Under the pieces are notes generated by a model that worked only from the letters and a program-made list of their open reading frames with translations, was not told the DNA's origin and did no database searches. From NCBI RefSeq assembly GCF_022568815.1, contig NZ_JAKZHX010000017.1, positions 1 to 64,000 of the forward strand: a DNA stretch of 64,000 nt, read 5' to 3'. A program made the position numbers and the translations under genes. Positions 24,679-33,637 of this stretch are shown here, one piece after another (positions within the stretch are counted from its first letter, which is position 1; every line of letters begins with the position of its first letter). The DNA is from Undibacterium paludis (GTDB taxonomy: Bacteria; Pseudomonadota; Gammaproteobacteria; Burkholderiales; Burkholderiaceae_D).

Positions 24679-25353
24679 TTATGGCTGGTATTCTCGCAGT
24701 TCACCGTTGATGATTTCCACTACGCGTGTACCTCGACAGTCAGATACTGGTTCGGGCTTGCTGCCAGGCAGGACGGCTTCTGATTCGCCGTCATTTTCGC
24801 AGACATAACCGTCCAGCCACAGTTGCAGATTACCATCCTGGTTCAGGCTGGTTACTGCCATCAGGGTGCCGGATTCATACATGAAGGCATAGTCATTGAG
24901 TCTGACCAGTTCATGCAATTGTCCGCCCATCAAGGCAAACATGATGGGGTATTCCACTTCACGTACTGCTTCCGTGTCCTTTGAGCCGGCCGTGATCAGG
25001 CGAAAGCATTCTGTAACCAGCAGTTTTTCCGGGATACCTGATTTTGAATGCAACTGTACATGTTCGTTCGTACAGTTGTTTTTTCGCAGTATGTTGCGCA
25101 GATTTTGTGCCAGAGATTGTCCCACCGCCTTGTCCAGCTCGTTGCTGATACTGAGGCGGTGTTCATCAAAGACATCGCCTGCCGGTGCTGCACGGGTTTC
25201 CGTAGTCTCTTCGGGTACGGTTTCTGTGACGCTACTGCCTACGGTTGTTACGGTGCCATCCGTTCTTTCTGCACGCAATACATGGACGACCACGCTGGCA
25301 GCAGCCAGAATGACGATGATCAGGAGCAGTTTGAGCGATGCAGCTTTGTTCAT
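24679..25353 (-). CDS. Membrane-anchored hypothetical protein
   Basis: A 224-residue protein with an N-terminal membrane anchor (LKLLLIIVILAAASVVVHVL) followed by a Thr/Glu-rich linker (VTETVPEETTETRAAPAG) and a periplasmic domain. The domain has four cysteines (RKNNCTNEH, VTECFRL, YVCENDG, SDCRGTR) that could form two disulphides. The family is not recognised. It is upstream of the tyrosine phosphatase-like gene on the same strand, which may place the two in one transcript. Confidence 0.7.
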   Translation of the reverse strand: MNKAASLKLLLIIVILAAASVVVHVLRAERTDGTVTTVGSSVTETVPEETTETRAAPAGDVFDEHRLSISNELDKAVGQSLAQNLRNILRKNNCTNEHVQLHSKSGIPEKLLVTECFRLITAGSKDTEAVREVEYPIMFALMGGQLHELVRLNDYAFMYESGTLMAVTSLNQDGNLQLWLDGYVCENDGESEAVLPGSKPEPVSDCRGTRVVEIINGELREYQP

Positions 25354-25441
25354 GTAGACGCAGTAATGCAGTGTTTTGCGAATAGGCCAAGTTGCTAGTT
25401 GACCGTGACAGTGTAACAGCTTGGCCTGCGCATTTCACGAA

Positions 25442-26581
25442 TTACTGCGCTGCATTGACATAGAGTTTGGCGATGTCAGCGGCCAGTGCATGCGGCTGCG
25501 AACCTTGCAAATTGGTTAGCACGACAACAGTCAGGTGTTGTTCAGGCAGCGACAGCCGCCATGCCGCTGCGCCGCCACCATAGGCAATGGCAACCTGCTT
25601 GCCGAAAGGCATGAACATGAAACCCAGGCCAAAGTCTCCGTCCTGGCCATTGTGCAGCTTGAAAGGCGTTGTCATCTGTTTCAGGCTGGCCGGGCTCAGG
25701 ATTTTGCCGCTGATCAGGGTTTGTTCAAATTTGACCATGTCGTCAATCGATGCATTGAGCAGGCCGGCCGGCATCAGGTAATCAGGCATGAACTTGGCGC
25801 CGTAGTGATAAATTCTGTCTTGCATGACGGTGGGGCGACCCTCTTTGACTTCAAGTTTGCTGTGGTCTTTGGTGATGCCCAGCGAGGTATACAAGTCACT
25901 GCGACCAGGAATGATGGACCAGGCATCACCAAACTCTGCCGCTTTCAGGCCTGCGGGCCGGAACAGGCGGGTTTGCAAAAACTGTTCATAAGACATGCCG
26001 CTGGTTTTTTCTATCACCATACCCAGCAACATGTAGCCGGTCTGGTTATACACTGATTTTTCACCGGCCGGTTTCAGGGGCAGTTTCGCCAGTTCCTGCA
26101 GCAATACATCGCGGTCACCATTGATGGTGATGATGTTGATGTCATCGGTGATGGCGTCTGGCAGTCCAGAAGTGTGTGACAGGCAGTGGCGCAAGGTGAC
26201 GCCAGCCCAGGCGGGCGGCAGTTGTGGCAGTATCTTGATGACAGTATCGTCAAGCGTGATACGGCCATCCTGCACCAGCAGCATGATGGCGGTGGCGGTA
26301 AAGGTCTTGGTCATCGACGCCAGCGAGAATATCGTGTCAGGTTTGACGGCGGCATTGTGCTCTATGCTGGCCAGACCATAGCTAGCTTCCTTGATGACCT
26401 GGTCATCTCGCATGACGGCAATCGACATGCCGGGGATATGCCGTTTCTGCATGACGCTGCGCACATAGTCATCAGTCGCATCTGCATGGGCCGCCGGCAC
26501 CATGACAAAGGCGGCGAGCAGGGCGGCGGCCGAACGGGTCAACAGTGATACCGATATATTCTTTGGGTTGTGCTTGTTCAT
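25442..26581 (-). CDS. Beta-lactamase-fold serine hydrolase (exported)
   Basis: About 379 residues. A signal peptide ends at AAHA, and the mature protein begins DATDDYVRSVMQKRHIPGMSIAV. The nucleophile motif SxxK is SMTK in SLASMTKTF. The second motif, usually YxN, reads YNQ in SVYNQTGYMLLG, and the third region is AYGGGAAAW. This places it in the class C beta-lactamase/esterase/D-aminopeptidase superfamily (Pfam Beta-lactamase). The YNQ change argues against a classical AmpC enzyme, and an esterase or peptidase role is more likely. The start at 26581 has AGGAAG upstream. It is the last of three same-strand genes that are separated by larger gaps. Confidence 0.88.
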   Translation of the reverse strand: MNKHNPKNISVSLLTRSAAALLAAFVMVPAAHADATDDYVRSVMQKRHIPGMSIAVMRDDQVIKEASYGLASIEHNAAVKPDTIFSLASMTKTFTATAIMLLVQDGRITLDDTVIKILPQLPPAWAGVTLRHCLSHTSGLPDAITDDINIITINGDRDVLLQELAKLPLKPAGEKSVYNQTGYMLLGMVIEKTSGMSYEQFLQTRLFRPAGLKAAEFGDAWSIIPGRSDLYTSLGITKDHSKLEVKEGRPTVMQDRIYHYGAKFMPDYLMPAGLLNASIDDMVKFEQTLISGKILSPASLKQMTTPFKLHNGQDGDFGLGFMFMPFGKQVAIAYGGGAAAWRLSLPEQHLTVVVLTNLQGSQPHALAADIAKLYVNAAQ

Positions 26582-26848
26582 TTTTCTTCCTGATGGTGTG
26601 AGGTTGGCAGGGGCAGACAATAGTCCGTAGACCACTTGAAATGGCCACGGTGTCGCCACCATTTCGTTGCCGTTTGGCAAACGTGGCCTTACTGTATTGG
26701 CATCATTACCTGGCTGCCAGTGGCAACAGGATAGATTGCAAAAAACAGGGGGCGAACGGCGACTGCGGAGGGGTGAATGGTCGGGGTATTCAATGCCGCC
26801 TGGCGGCACCTGGGATTACCCCAATGTGGCTGGATTACAAGTCTGGCA

Positions 26849-27601
26849 TCAATGTTCAATATTGTATTCTATCGTCACCACGACCCGTGCCACCTTGTCG
26901 ATTGTGGACTTGTCATAGGTGCCGCCATATTCGTCAGCACTGGCTTCTGTGCCCACTGGGAGGATATAGAAAGCGCCTTGCGAGGCTGAGCGCATGGTGC
27001 CGACTTTTGCGCCACCGTATTTGGCGAATTCCGAGGCGCGCTTGCTGGCGTTTTCTGTCGCCGCACCGATCAGTGACATCTTGATGTCCTCCAGATTTGA
27101 CACGAGGAATAGCGGGCTGCTGTAAAACACTGGCTGGCCGTCTGCTTCAAGCTCCAGCGCGGCACGGCTTACCTTGGTGACCTTGTCGAGGTCCTTGCTG
27201 GTGACCATGATGCTCTGGGTGGCACGATAACCACGCTGCACATGGCGGCTGCGTCCCTCTGGCAGCTCTTCTTCCACCATGTTTGCCGCCACGGCTTCTT
27301 CAGATATTTTCAGGGCTGATTTGTCAAACCCGTGCTTCGCCAAAAAATCATCGAGTACCGGCCTGGCCTTGCGCAGCCTGGATAGTGCCTCGGCAAAACT
27401 GGGAGCGACGATCTGTACGCCTATCTTCCATTCTGCATAATTGGCCTGCACATTCTTTTCTGCCAGACCCTTGACCGAAATATTTTGCCGGCCAGCGCCG
27501 ATGTGCCTGGCCTGCATGCCAAAGATGAAGGCGGCTGCCGACATGCCAAGTGCCAGTAAAACACCGAGTATGACCAGGGCGCGCGACAAGTCTTTGTTCA
27601 T
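26849..27601 (-). CDS. SIMPL domain protein
   Basis: A 250-residue protein has one N-terminal membrane anchor (ALVILGVLLALGMSAAAFIFG) and a periplasmic SIMPL (DUF541) domain: ISVKGLAEKNVQANYAEWKI, the long RYRATQ-like strand (RGYRATQSIMVTSKDLDKV) and EDIKMSLIGAATENASKRAS, ending VARVVVTIEYNIEH. Family members, such as E. coli YggE, are linked to oxidative stress tolerance, but no enzyme activity is known. The start has CGGAGAA 6 bases upstream. No operon partner is evident. Confidence 0.85.
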   Translation of the reverse strand: MNKDLSRALVILGVLLALGMSAAAFIFGMQARHIGAGRQNISVKGLAEKNVQANYAEWKIGVQIVAPSFAEALSRLRKARPVLDDFLAKHGFDKSALKISEEAVAANMVEEELPEGRSRHVQRGYRATQSIMVTSKDLDKVTKVSRAALELEADGQPVFYSSPLFLVSNLEDIKMSLIGAATENASKRASEFAKYGGAKVGTMRSASQGAFYILPVGTEASADEYGGTYDKSTIDKVARVVVTIEYNIEH

Positions 27602-27790
27602 GGGTTTCTCCGGTAAACTAGGTTATGTTCATTGGCTACATACTCCAATAAAGCATTTGTTTTCCCTATAAACCTTGCATTTTGTTGCAAATATTGTCGT
27701 GGCTTCTGCAGTATTCGCTTTTATTCATGGCGAATGGAAGAATCAATTCACTTCGCAACGGCGTCCGGGTATTGGCTTGCCAGTTGGAAT

Positions 27791-28363
27791 TTACAGTTGT
27801 TGCGCTTCACTACGCTTGGCCCAGTCACTGCGCAATAATCCATACCAGGCCGAATCTGATGTGATGCCATCAATGATCCAGCGTTCACGCAAATAGCCTT
27901 CACGGATAAAGCCCAGTCTTTCCAGCGAGCGGGCAGAGTTCACATTGTCAGGGTGGATATCAGCTTCAACACGATTGATATTCAAGTCGTTGAAGCCGTA
28001 ATTGAGCAGGTGTACCAGTGCTTCGTGCATATAGCCCTGGCCCCAGTATGTCTTGTCCATGTCATAGCCGATTTCGGCACGACGGCATTCTTCATCGAAA
28101 TGAAATAGGATACAGCTGCCAATGAAGGTCTGGTCTGATTTGCGTATCATGCCCAGGCGTAACAGGTCACCTCTGGCCATGGCGGCCTGGTCGCGTTCCA
28201 CCATTGCCGTTGCCTGGGCAATGTCTGTCCATGGCGCTGTGGTCATGTATCGCATCACGTCCGGGTTTGCACGCATGCGCAGGATGGCTGTGGCATCGTC
28301 CATGCAAAGTGGGCGCAGGTGCAGGCGCGGGGTGTCTATGGTGACTTGGTCAAAGGCGGGCAT
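27791..28363 (-). CDS. GNAT acetyltransferase, RimJ/RimL type
   Basis: A 190-residue N-acetyltransferase: PRLHLRPLCMDDATAIL at the start, AEIGYDMDKTYWGQGYMHEAL (acetyl-CoA binding loop, with the QGYM variant of the Q/RxxGxG/A motif) and IHPDNVNSARSLERLGF near the end. Members acetylate ribosomal protein N-termini or small substrates. ATG at 28363 is preferred over TTG at 28369 because GGGAG is then correctly spaced. The gene for the GFA protein is divergent from it, with about 110 bases between. Confidence 0.88.
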   Translation of the reverse strand: MPAFDQVTIDTPRLHLRPLCMDDATAILRMRANPDVMRYMTTAPWTDIAQATAMVERDQAAMARGDLLRLGMIRKSDQTFIGSCILFHFDEECRRAEIGYDMDKTYWGQGYMHEALVHLLNYGFNDLNINRVEADIHPDNVNSARSLERLGFIREGYLRERWIIDGITSDSAWYGLLRSDWAKRSEAQQL

Positions 28364-28473
28364 GTTCAAGCTCCCTGGCGACGAATAATGAGACGATTAT
28401 AACCGCGCAGGGTAATACTGTGCTGCATGGAAGTCTGTATACAATGGCAGGTCACATAGATGAATGGAGCATC

Positions 28474-28872
28474 ATGAAAACCTGTCAAGGCAGTTGCCAT
28501 TGCAAAGCCATACGCTTTGAAGCTGACATCAATCTTGCCGATGGCAGCATGCGTTGTAACTGCAGTTTTTGTCTGAAGGTACGTTGCTGGTCTACTCCGG
28601 TGAAACCAGAATTTTTCCGCTTGCTGGCGGGTGAGGCAGATCTTGCAGAATACCGTTTTGGCGCAGGGAATGAGCAGCACTTCTTTTGCAGGCATTGTGG
28701 CGTGCGCCCGTTTGGTATCACCCATTCACCACGGCGCGGTAAATTCTATGGTGTGAGTGTCAACTGCCTTGATGAGATCGACATTGCAGCGCTGGCGAAT
28801 GTGCCCGTCACTTATGTAGACGGCGTGAATGACAATTGGGATACGCCGCCAGATGAAGTGGCTTATCTGTAA
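28474..28872 (+). CDS. GFA family protein (glutathione-dependent formaldehyde-activating type)
   Basis: A 132-residue protein with the zinc-binding cysteines of the GFA fold: CQGSCHCKAI (CxxxCxC), CNCSFCLK (CxCxxC) and CRHCGVRPFG (CxxC). In the family the fold binds zinc and in some members glutathione. A role in formaldehyde handling is not proven for short homologues such as this one. ATG 28474 follows GGAG at 28466. The following gene is convergent. Confidence 0.87.
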   Translation: MKTCQGSCHCKAIRFEADINLADGSMRCNCSFCLKVRCWSTPVKPEFFRLLAGEADLAEYRFGAGNEQHFFCRHCGVRPFGITHSPRRGKFYGVSVNCLDEIDIAALANVPVTYVDGVNDNWDTPPDEVAYL

Positions 28873-28907
28873 TTTTTGTGGCTGCGGCAAGATGCCTCAG
28901 ACCAGGC

Positions 28908-29573
28908 TTAACCGACCAGTATGGCCGCCGTCATTTCAGAACACAGGGTCCAGCCCATGGCTTTGTACAAAGCAAAACCATCCGCAGTGGCGACCAATAC
29001 CCCGGTATTGGCTTGCCTGTCCAGCGCATGATTGCAGAGGGTCTGCATGATGGCATTCCCCAGCCCACGACGCCGGTGTGCAGGTTCAGTGACAATCTGG
29101 TCAAAGATGGCGTGCTGGCCACTCAATGCCACACGGCCAGTAGCGGCGACTTGACCTTCAGCATTGCAGGCGCGCGCAGTCGCCAGCGCGCCATCTTCCT
29201 TCAGTTTGATGGTGTATCCGTGACCTGGCGCTGCATTGCCAGTTTGCAGGGCTTTTACCATCAGGTATTCCGGCGCCTTGATTTGCCAGCGACCGGGTAG
29301 CAAGCCGGCTATCGCGGCCTGCGGGGCGCAGATTTTCAGCCAGGTGTCGGGTGTATCCAGTTCCTGCGCCAGTCTTTGTATGGTAGTGGGTATGTGGCCT
29401 TGCAAGATATAACGTTCCAGGTGACCAGGCAAACCTACCTGTACTCGATGACCAAAGCAGACCAGGGGGATGGGCGCAGCGGTTCCGCGCGAAATGGTCC
29501 AGCCATGCACCCAGGCACTGAGCAGGCGGTCCAGGTCTTTGTTGCTGAATGGATCTGGCAATAGTGTTTGCAT
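28908..29573 (-). CDS. GNAT acetyltransferase
   Basis: A 221-residue protein with a C-terminal GNAT core: IFDQIVTEPAHRRRGLGNAIMQTL holds the acetyl-CoA pyrophosphate loop RRRGLG, followed by NTGVLVATADGFALYKAMGW. The N-terminal half (WVHGWTISRGTAAPIPLVCFG) is not recognised and may help define the substrate. It is similar in layout to bacterial acetyltransferases found next to regulatory or small-molecule genes. The ribosome-binding site is weak. The start matches the whole conserved frame. Confidence 0.82.
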   Translation of the reverse strand: MQTLLPDPFSNKDLDRLLSAWVHGWTISRGTAAPIPLVCFGHRVQVGLPGHLERYILQGHIPTTIQRLAQELDTPDTWLKICAPQAAIAGLLPGRWQIKAPEYLMVKALQTGNAAPGHGYTIKLKEDGALATARACNAEGQVAATGRVALSGQHAIFDQIVTEPAHRRRGLGNAIMQTLCNHALDRQANTGVLVATADGFALYKAMGWTLCSEMTAAILVG

Positions 29574-29673
29574 GAAGACAGCCTGCTTGAGCTTGTTATT
29601 GGTGAAGTGATTTGAAGCCGATTTTACGGTCAGTACGGCAAGGTCTGCTGGTCCTCAGGCAAATGTCACAGGA

Positions 29674-30777
29674 TCAGCATATACCGAGGTTGCGGCATAG
29701 AAAACCCGACGGTGCACCGTCAAGGAGGGGAAAGCGAAACAGTGGTGATGACTCTGGCAGGATGCGGCCGACCAGTGGTTCTGCCAGGGCCAGGCCACGA
29801 TTTGCATTCGTCAACAAGACCATGCCATCACCGGAACCTGGGGCAATAATCACAAAAACGCGATAACCGGGGTTATTACCCCAATGCCATAGCAGACTGG
29901 TTTGCGCCTGTGTCTGGCTGAGCGCCCATCCCAGACCCCATTGTACGGCGCTGCGCTGGTCTGCCATCACGGGCTTTTCAGTTATCTGCCTGAGCAGGGT
30001 TTCGTTCTTTAGTACGGCGGCAACAAAATTGCCATAGTCCCTGATGCTGGTATGCAGCGTTGATGCGGCTATCGCTTGTTTGGGGCGCCACGGCGGCAGG
30101 GGTTTACCCTGATCACTGCCAGCCAGTATGTTGCTGCGCCAGTCTGCAGGCGGCAAATAGCTGCTATGGGTCATACCCAGCGGCGTAAATACCTGCTGCT
30201 GCATGAATGTATCCAGAGGCAGGCCGCTGATGGTTTCAACGACACGCTGCAACAGTGCATACCCCTCTCCGGAGTATTGCCAGCGAGTATCGGGATCAGA
30301 CACCAGTTCCAACTTGCCATTGGCCCAGTTGGGCAAGCCTGAACGATGCTGCAAGACCATGCGTGCGGTTATTTTTTGCAGGCGCGGGTCAGTCACCAGG
30401 TCTTTGGGACTGTTGATATCATGAGCCCGGCTGGCGTGCAGATAGCCTTGTGGCAGGTAGTGCAGCAAAGACTTGTCAAGATCAAGCTTGCCTTGTGCGA
30501 CCAGGCCCAGTACGGCATATGCAAACACCGGCTTGCCAAGAGACGCGGCCTGGAAAATACTGTCGGCATCAGGCATGACCGCATCCGGGCAGCCTGTGGC
30601 AAACAGCGGTTCCTGTAGCTGTCTGGCTTTGATCATGATGAGGGCGGCTGAGCAAACCTGATGTTGGCTGACAAGCTGCTGGAACTGTGCGGAAACAGGC
30701 GGTAAGTCATCAGCAAGACTGGCAATAGGCTGCAGGAACAAAAGGCAGCCTGCAACCAAACTGGTGATGGTATGCAT
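29674..30777 (-). CDS. Beta-lactamase-fold serine hydrolase (exported)
   Basis: About 367 residues. MHTITSLVAGCLLFLQPIASLA is a signal peptide. SLGK in FQAASLGKPVF is the SxxK motif. The YxN region reads YSGEGYALLQ, lacking the Asn of the classical motif. The HxG-type motif is WHWGNNPGY. It belongs to the class C beta-lactamase/penicillin-binding protein superfamily and probably acts as an esterase, peptidase or carboxypeptidase in the periplasm. A second member lies at 25442-26581. It follows the SnoaL-like gene by 7 bases, so they form an operon. Longer starts at 30795 and 30801 overlap that gene. Confidence 0.87.
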   Translation of the reverse strand: MHTITSLVAGCLLFLQPIASLADDLPPVSAQFQQLVSQHQVCSAALIMIKARQLQEPLFATGCPDAVMPDADSIFQAASLGKPVFAYAVLGLVAQGKLDLDKSLLHYLPQGYLHASRAHDINSPKDLVTDPRLQKITARMVLQHRSGLPNWANGKLELVSDPDTRWQYSGEGYALLQRVVETISGLPLDTFMQQQVFTPLGMTHSSYLPPADWRSNILAGSDQGKPLPPWRPKQAIAASTLHTSIRDYGNFVAAVLKNETLLRQITEKPVMADQRSAVQWGLGWALSQTQAQTSLLWHWGNNPGYRVFVIIAPGSGDGMVLLTNANRGLALAEPLVGRILPESSPLFRFPLLDGAPSGFLCRNLGIC

Positions 30778-30784
30778 CACTGAA

Positions 30785-31141
30785 TTATTCGCCATGAGCA
30801 TGTGAAATCACGATTTTCCCCTGACTATTGAAGACAAAAAATTCTGCGCAGAGTTTGTTATCCAGGCCGCGATAATGAATGATGGCTGTATTCACCCCCT
30901 TGAGCAGGGCAATCAGTTCAAAATGCAGGTCAGGTCTGGCTACGAGGCCGCGTGACCAGTACATGCGCGCTGCTTCTTTGCCCTTGAGTCTGCCATCCGA
31001 CGCCGGGCTGACACGAGCCAGTACGGGGGAAGAAAACTCAAAGTGATCATCATAATGTGAAAGGATGCGTTCAAGGTCGTGTGAGTTCCAGTCTGTCAGC
31101 CAGCGTCCGACAAATTCCTGGAAAAAAATGTCATTCAACAT
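30785..31141 (-). CDS. SnoaL/NTF2-like small protein
   Basis: A 118-residue protein of NTF2-like fold: FFQEFVGRWLTDWNSHDLERILSHYDDHFEFSSP, then the middle turn GRLKGKEAARMYWSRGL, and HFELIALLKGVNTAIIHYRG. Such domains serve as isomerases, cyclases, or simply as nuclear-transport-factor-like folds with unknown ligands. ATG at 31141 follows GAAAGGAAAGCAG. It overlaps nothing and is followed after 7 bases by the exported serine hydrolase. Confidence 0.82.
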   Translation of the reverse strand: MLNDIFFQEFVGRWLTDWNSHDLERILSHYDDHFEFSSPVLARVSPASDGRLKGKEAARMYWSRGLVARPDLHFELIALLKGVNTAIIHYRGLDNKLCAEFFVFNSQGKIVISHAHGE

Positions 31142-31376
31142 CTGCTTTCCTTTCACATCCTGACAGAGGAGTTTTCAAGCCTGATTTAACATTGGTCAAC
31201 TGTAGCCATTCTGTTAGCCGATTGCGAGTATAGGACAAAATTCCATTTTTTGTTCATGCGCTTTCAATACACGGCAACCTGTTGATCGATGGCTTGCCGG
31301 TCCAGGTGTGAATTTTCCTGCATAGATGGATTGATATTGCGGGATAAGCCAGAGTATTGAAACACATCCAGCGGGC

Positions 31377-31720
31377 TTACTCTTTTCCACTCATGCAGGC
31401 CAGTGATGCTGCTTCGACAGCGACGGATAACAAACCCTTGTAGGCATCGGGAAAAATCAGCTTGCCGCTGGCATCAAAGATCATGTCCCGCGGCCTGCTG
31501 GTATTACAGGACATTTCCTGTGTGCGGCCATCCTGTTCTACTTGACCATACAATCAATGTTCTGCACGGCTTGCAGTTTGTTGCTGACGGCATGCGCACC
31601 AGTGTAGCTCTGGTACACAGTTGCCTGTTAGGCGACAGGAGCGATGGGCATAAGCTTAAAGCCCATACAGACTGCAAAGACGACGATGAGCGGGAGTGAC
31701 ATTGCGAAAATGTGTTTCAT
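31377..31720 (-). pseudogene. Decayed small exported protein gene (stop plus frameshift)
   Basis: From ATG 31720 the frame encodes a hydrophobic N-terminus (MKHIFAMSLPLIVVFAVCMG) and meets TAA after 30 codons. In the same frame the next codons read QATVYQSYTGAHAVSNKL and QNIDCMV before a TAG. A +1/-1 shift there opens VEQDGRTQEMSCNTSRPRDM, then IFDASGKLIFPDAYKGLLSV, ending SGKE and TAA at 31377-31379. Together these read as one continuous exported or lipoprotein-like protein of about 113 residues broken by one stop and one frameshift. A sequencing error could mimic the frameshift, but two lesions make that less likely. The original function is unknown. Confidence 0.7.
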
Positions 31721-31833
31721 GCGAGGTGATGTTAAGTGAAGATACTGATAGCGTTTGGTAGGGCGCGCTGTGCCACCATCTTCGCAATCTACGGAAAGCT
31801 AAAGGCGGTGCGCACGGCGCACATTACAAACGC

Positions 31834-32502
31834 TCAGGCAATCACCAACGCCATTGAGAAGCCATCGTACCCTTTGCTCCCTACAGTCTGCAAGGCCGTT
31901 GCAGACAGGCGCGGGTTATTCGCCATCAAATCAAAAAAACTGCGCACGCCCTGTACATTGGCATCTGTGCTGGCAGGATCAGCCACGGCACCATTGCGCA
32001 CCACATTATCGCCAATGATGAGGGTGCCGGGACGCGATAGCTTCAGAGACCATTCGAGGTAATGCGGATTGTTCGGTTTATCGGCATCAATGAAGATGAG
32101 GTCAAACGGGTGTATGCCTTCCGCCTCTAACTGGGGCAGGGTATCGAGTGCTTTGCCAATGCGGATATCTACTTTGTGTGCCAGCCCGGCACGCTCAATA
32201 TTTTTTTGTGCAATCGCCGCATTGTGCGGACTGAATTCCAGCGACACGACACGTCCATTTTCCGGCAGGGCGCGCGCCAGCCAGATCGTGCTGTAACCGC
32301 CAAGGGTGCCAAACTCCAGCACTGTTTTTGCGCCTTGTAGCTTCGCCAGCAGGTGTAAGAACTTTCCCTGGTTGGGGGCGACATTGTGTGGCGGCAAATC
32401 ACCGGCATCGCTGTCCTGCAGTGCTGCGGTCAGCACCGGGTCAGCAGGAATCAGGCGTTCACAAAAGTAATCATCAACTGCGGTCCAGGTGGTTTGTTGC
32501 AT
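31834..32502 (-). CDS. Class I SAM-dependent O-methyltransferase (COMT-like, cation-dependent type)
   Basis: A 222-residue protein of the bacterial O-methyltransferase_3 family: motif I LEFGTLGGYSTIWLARALP, acidic residue in VVSLEFSPHNAAIAQ, the metal and substrate region LIFIDADKPNNPHYLEW, and GTLIIGDNVVRNGAV. Such enzymes methylate catechols, caffeoyl-CoA-like or small phenolic hydroxyls using S-adenosylmethionine and Mg. The substrate here is unknown. AAGGA precedes ATG at 32502. It stands alone on this strand. Confidence 0.9.
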   Translation of the reverse strand: MQQTTWTAVDDYFCERLIPADPVLTAALQDSDAGDLPPHNVAPNQGKFLHLLAKLQGAKTVLEFGTLGGYSTIWLARALPENGRVVSLEFSPHNAAIAQKNIERAGLAHKVDIRIGKALDTLPQLEAEGIHPFDLIFIDADKPNNPHYLEWSLKLSRPGTLIIGDNVVRNGAVADPASTDANVQGVRSFFDLMANNPRLSATALQTVGSKGYDGFSMALVIA

Positions 32503-32569
32503 GGGATGTCCTTGTGTAAAGTGGGAAAATTTCTCTCAGTGCCGGATATGTTTCATGTGTAAGTGGCAT

Positions 32570-33076
32570 TCAGTCATAGTCATAAATCCAAAGTTTTTCC
32601 TTGAAATCATAGTGCCAGGCTTCAAAGGGAACAAAGGTGGCCGCATAGAGTAGAAAAGGTGCTTCTTTGTCGTTGCTATAAAAGAGCATGTGCGGATGTT
32701 TTCCATCGCTTGCCAGCTCTGGTATGTCATCGAGTTTGGCGGGCAAGTTTCCGTGAGTGGCCTGATACTCAAATAATTTTGCAACGATATGATCCGCATA
32801 GGTACGCGCCTGATGATGGCGCCATATGTGCACACCGGCTACGAAGGAAGATGATAACAAGATGATGCAAGTGAAATGCAGGTATTTATCCCGTTTTTCT
32901 GGCGATCGCAAGTTGCATAAATAGCGGATGGCGGCATATAAGAGGCAAGGCACAGCCAGCACGTAAATCATGAAACCTGCGTGCTCTGCGCTGCAAATGA
33001 GAGTGATAACTGTCCAGGTAATAATCAGCCAGGAATAGCGGTGTACCAGTCTCGATAATGGTGCATATTGCTTCAT
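32570..33076 (-). CDS. Membrane protein of unknown function
   Basis: A 168-residue protein with three to four hydrophobic segments (SWLIITWTVITLICSAEH, GFMIYVLAVPCLLYAAIRYL, LHFTCIILLSSSFVAGVHIW) and a C-terminal cytosolic domain of about 60 residues. No family is recognised. It is 11 bases downstream of the YbaK-type deacylase gene on the minus strand and is probably co-transcribed with it. Confidence 0.72.
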   Translation of the reverse strand: MKQYAPLSRLVHRYSWLIITWTVITLICSAEHAGFMIYVLAVPCLLYAAIRYLCNLRSPEKRDKYLHFTCIILLSSSFVAGVHIWRHHQARTYADHIVAKLFEYQATHGNLPAKLDDIPELASDGKHPHMLFYSNDKEAPFLLYAATFVPFEAWHYDFKEKLWIYDYD

Positions 33077-33087
33077 TTATTGCTTCG

Positions 33088-33558
33088 TCAAACTGCACAA
33101 ATATCATGTAACATGGGCCTGGCAATGCGCAGATAATCTTCAGTATTCAGGATGATGGAAGTGTCGAGCCGCCCGGCGTTGAAAGCGATTTCGGCATAAC
33201 GTGCCACCAGCGAAGGGTCAAGCACCAGAGTGATGTCATCAGAAAACACAAAAGGTGGTATCGCGCCGATAACGCAGCCGGTTTTTTCCATGGCTGCTTC
33301 GGGTGCGGCAAAGCTGGTCTTTTTTACCTGTACGGCGGCAGCCAGTTTCTTGAAGTCTATCTTCTGGTCACCCGGCAAGATTGCCAGGATCAGCTTTGCC
33401 GCTTCATCCTTGCTCTGGCACAGCATGGCTTTTGCACCCTGGCCAACTTCCGTGCCGCGTATGGCGGCGACTTTTTCAGACTGGCCCTCGGCAGGATGTT
33501 CTACCACACGGAAGCGGGCATTGTGGGTTTGCAGCAGAGTTTTGAGTTGATCGAACAT
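33088..33558 (-). CDS. YbaK/EbsC-type aminoacyl-tRNA deacylase
   Basis: A 156-residue protein of the YbaK/ProX editing-domain fold: FDQLKTLLQTHNARFRVVEHP, AAIRGTEVGQGAKAMLCQSKD and QVKKTSFAAPEAAMEKTGCVIGAIPPF. The conserved catalytic Lys of YbaK is candidate-matched by Lys in GAKAML. Family members clear mischarged tRNA (Cys-tRNAPro, Ala-tRNAPro) in trans. The exact specificity cannot be decided from sequence alone. The start at 33558 fits the family. A longer frame upstream has no similarity. Confidence 0.88.
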   Translation of the reverse strand: MFDQLKTLLQTHNARFRVVEHPAEGQSEKVAAIRGTEVGQGAKAMLCQSKDEAAKLILAILPGDQKIDFKKLAAAVQVKKTSFAAPEAAMEKTGCVIGAIPPFVFSDDITLVLDPSLVARYAEIAFNAGRLDTSIILNTEDYLRIARPMLHDICAV

Positions 33559-33637
33559 GGATTGATCCTTGTTGTACAAGCCTGAAAAGATGGTTGAGCC
33601 ATCCATTTGTTGTATGAAGTGAATTTGATGCAAAAGT

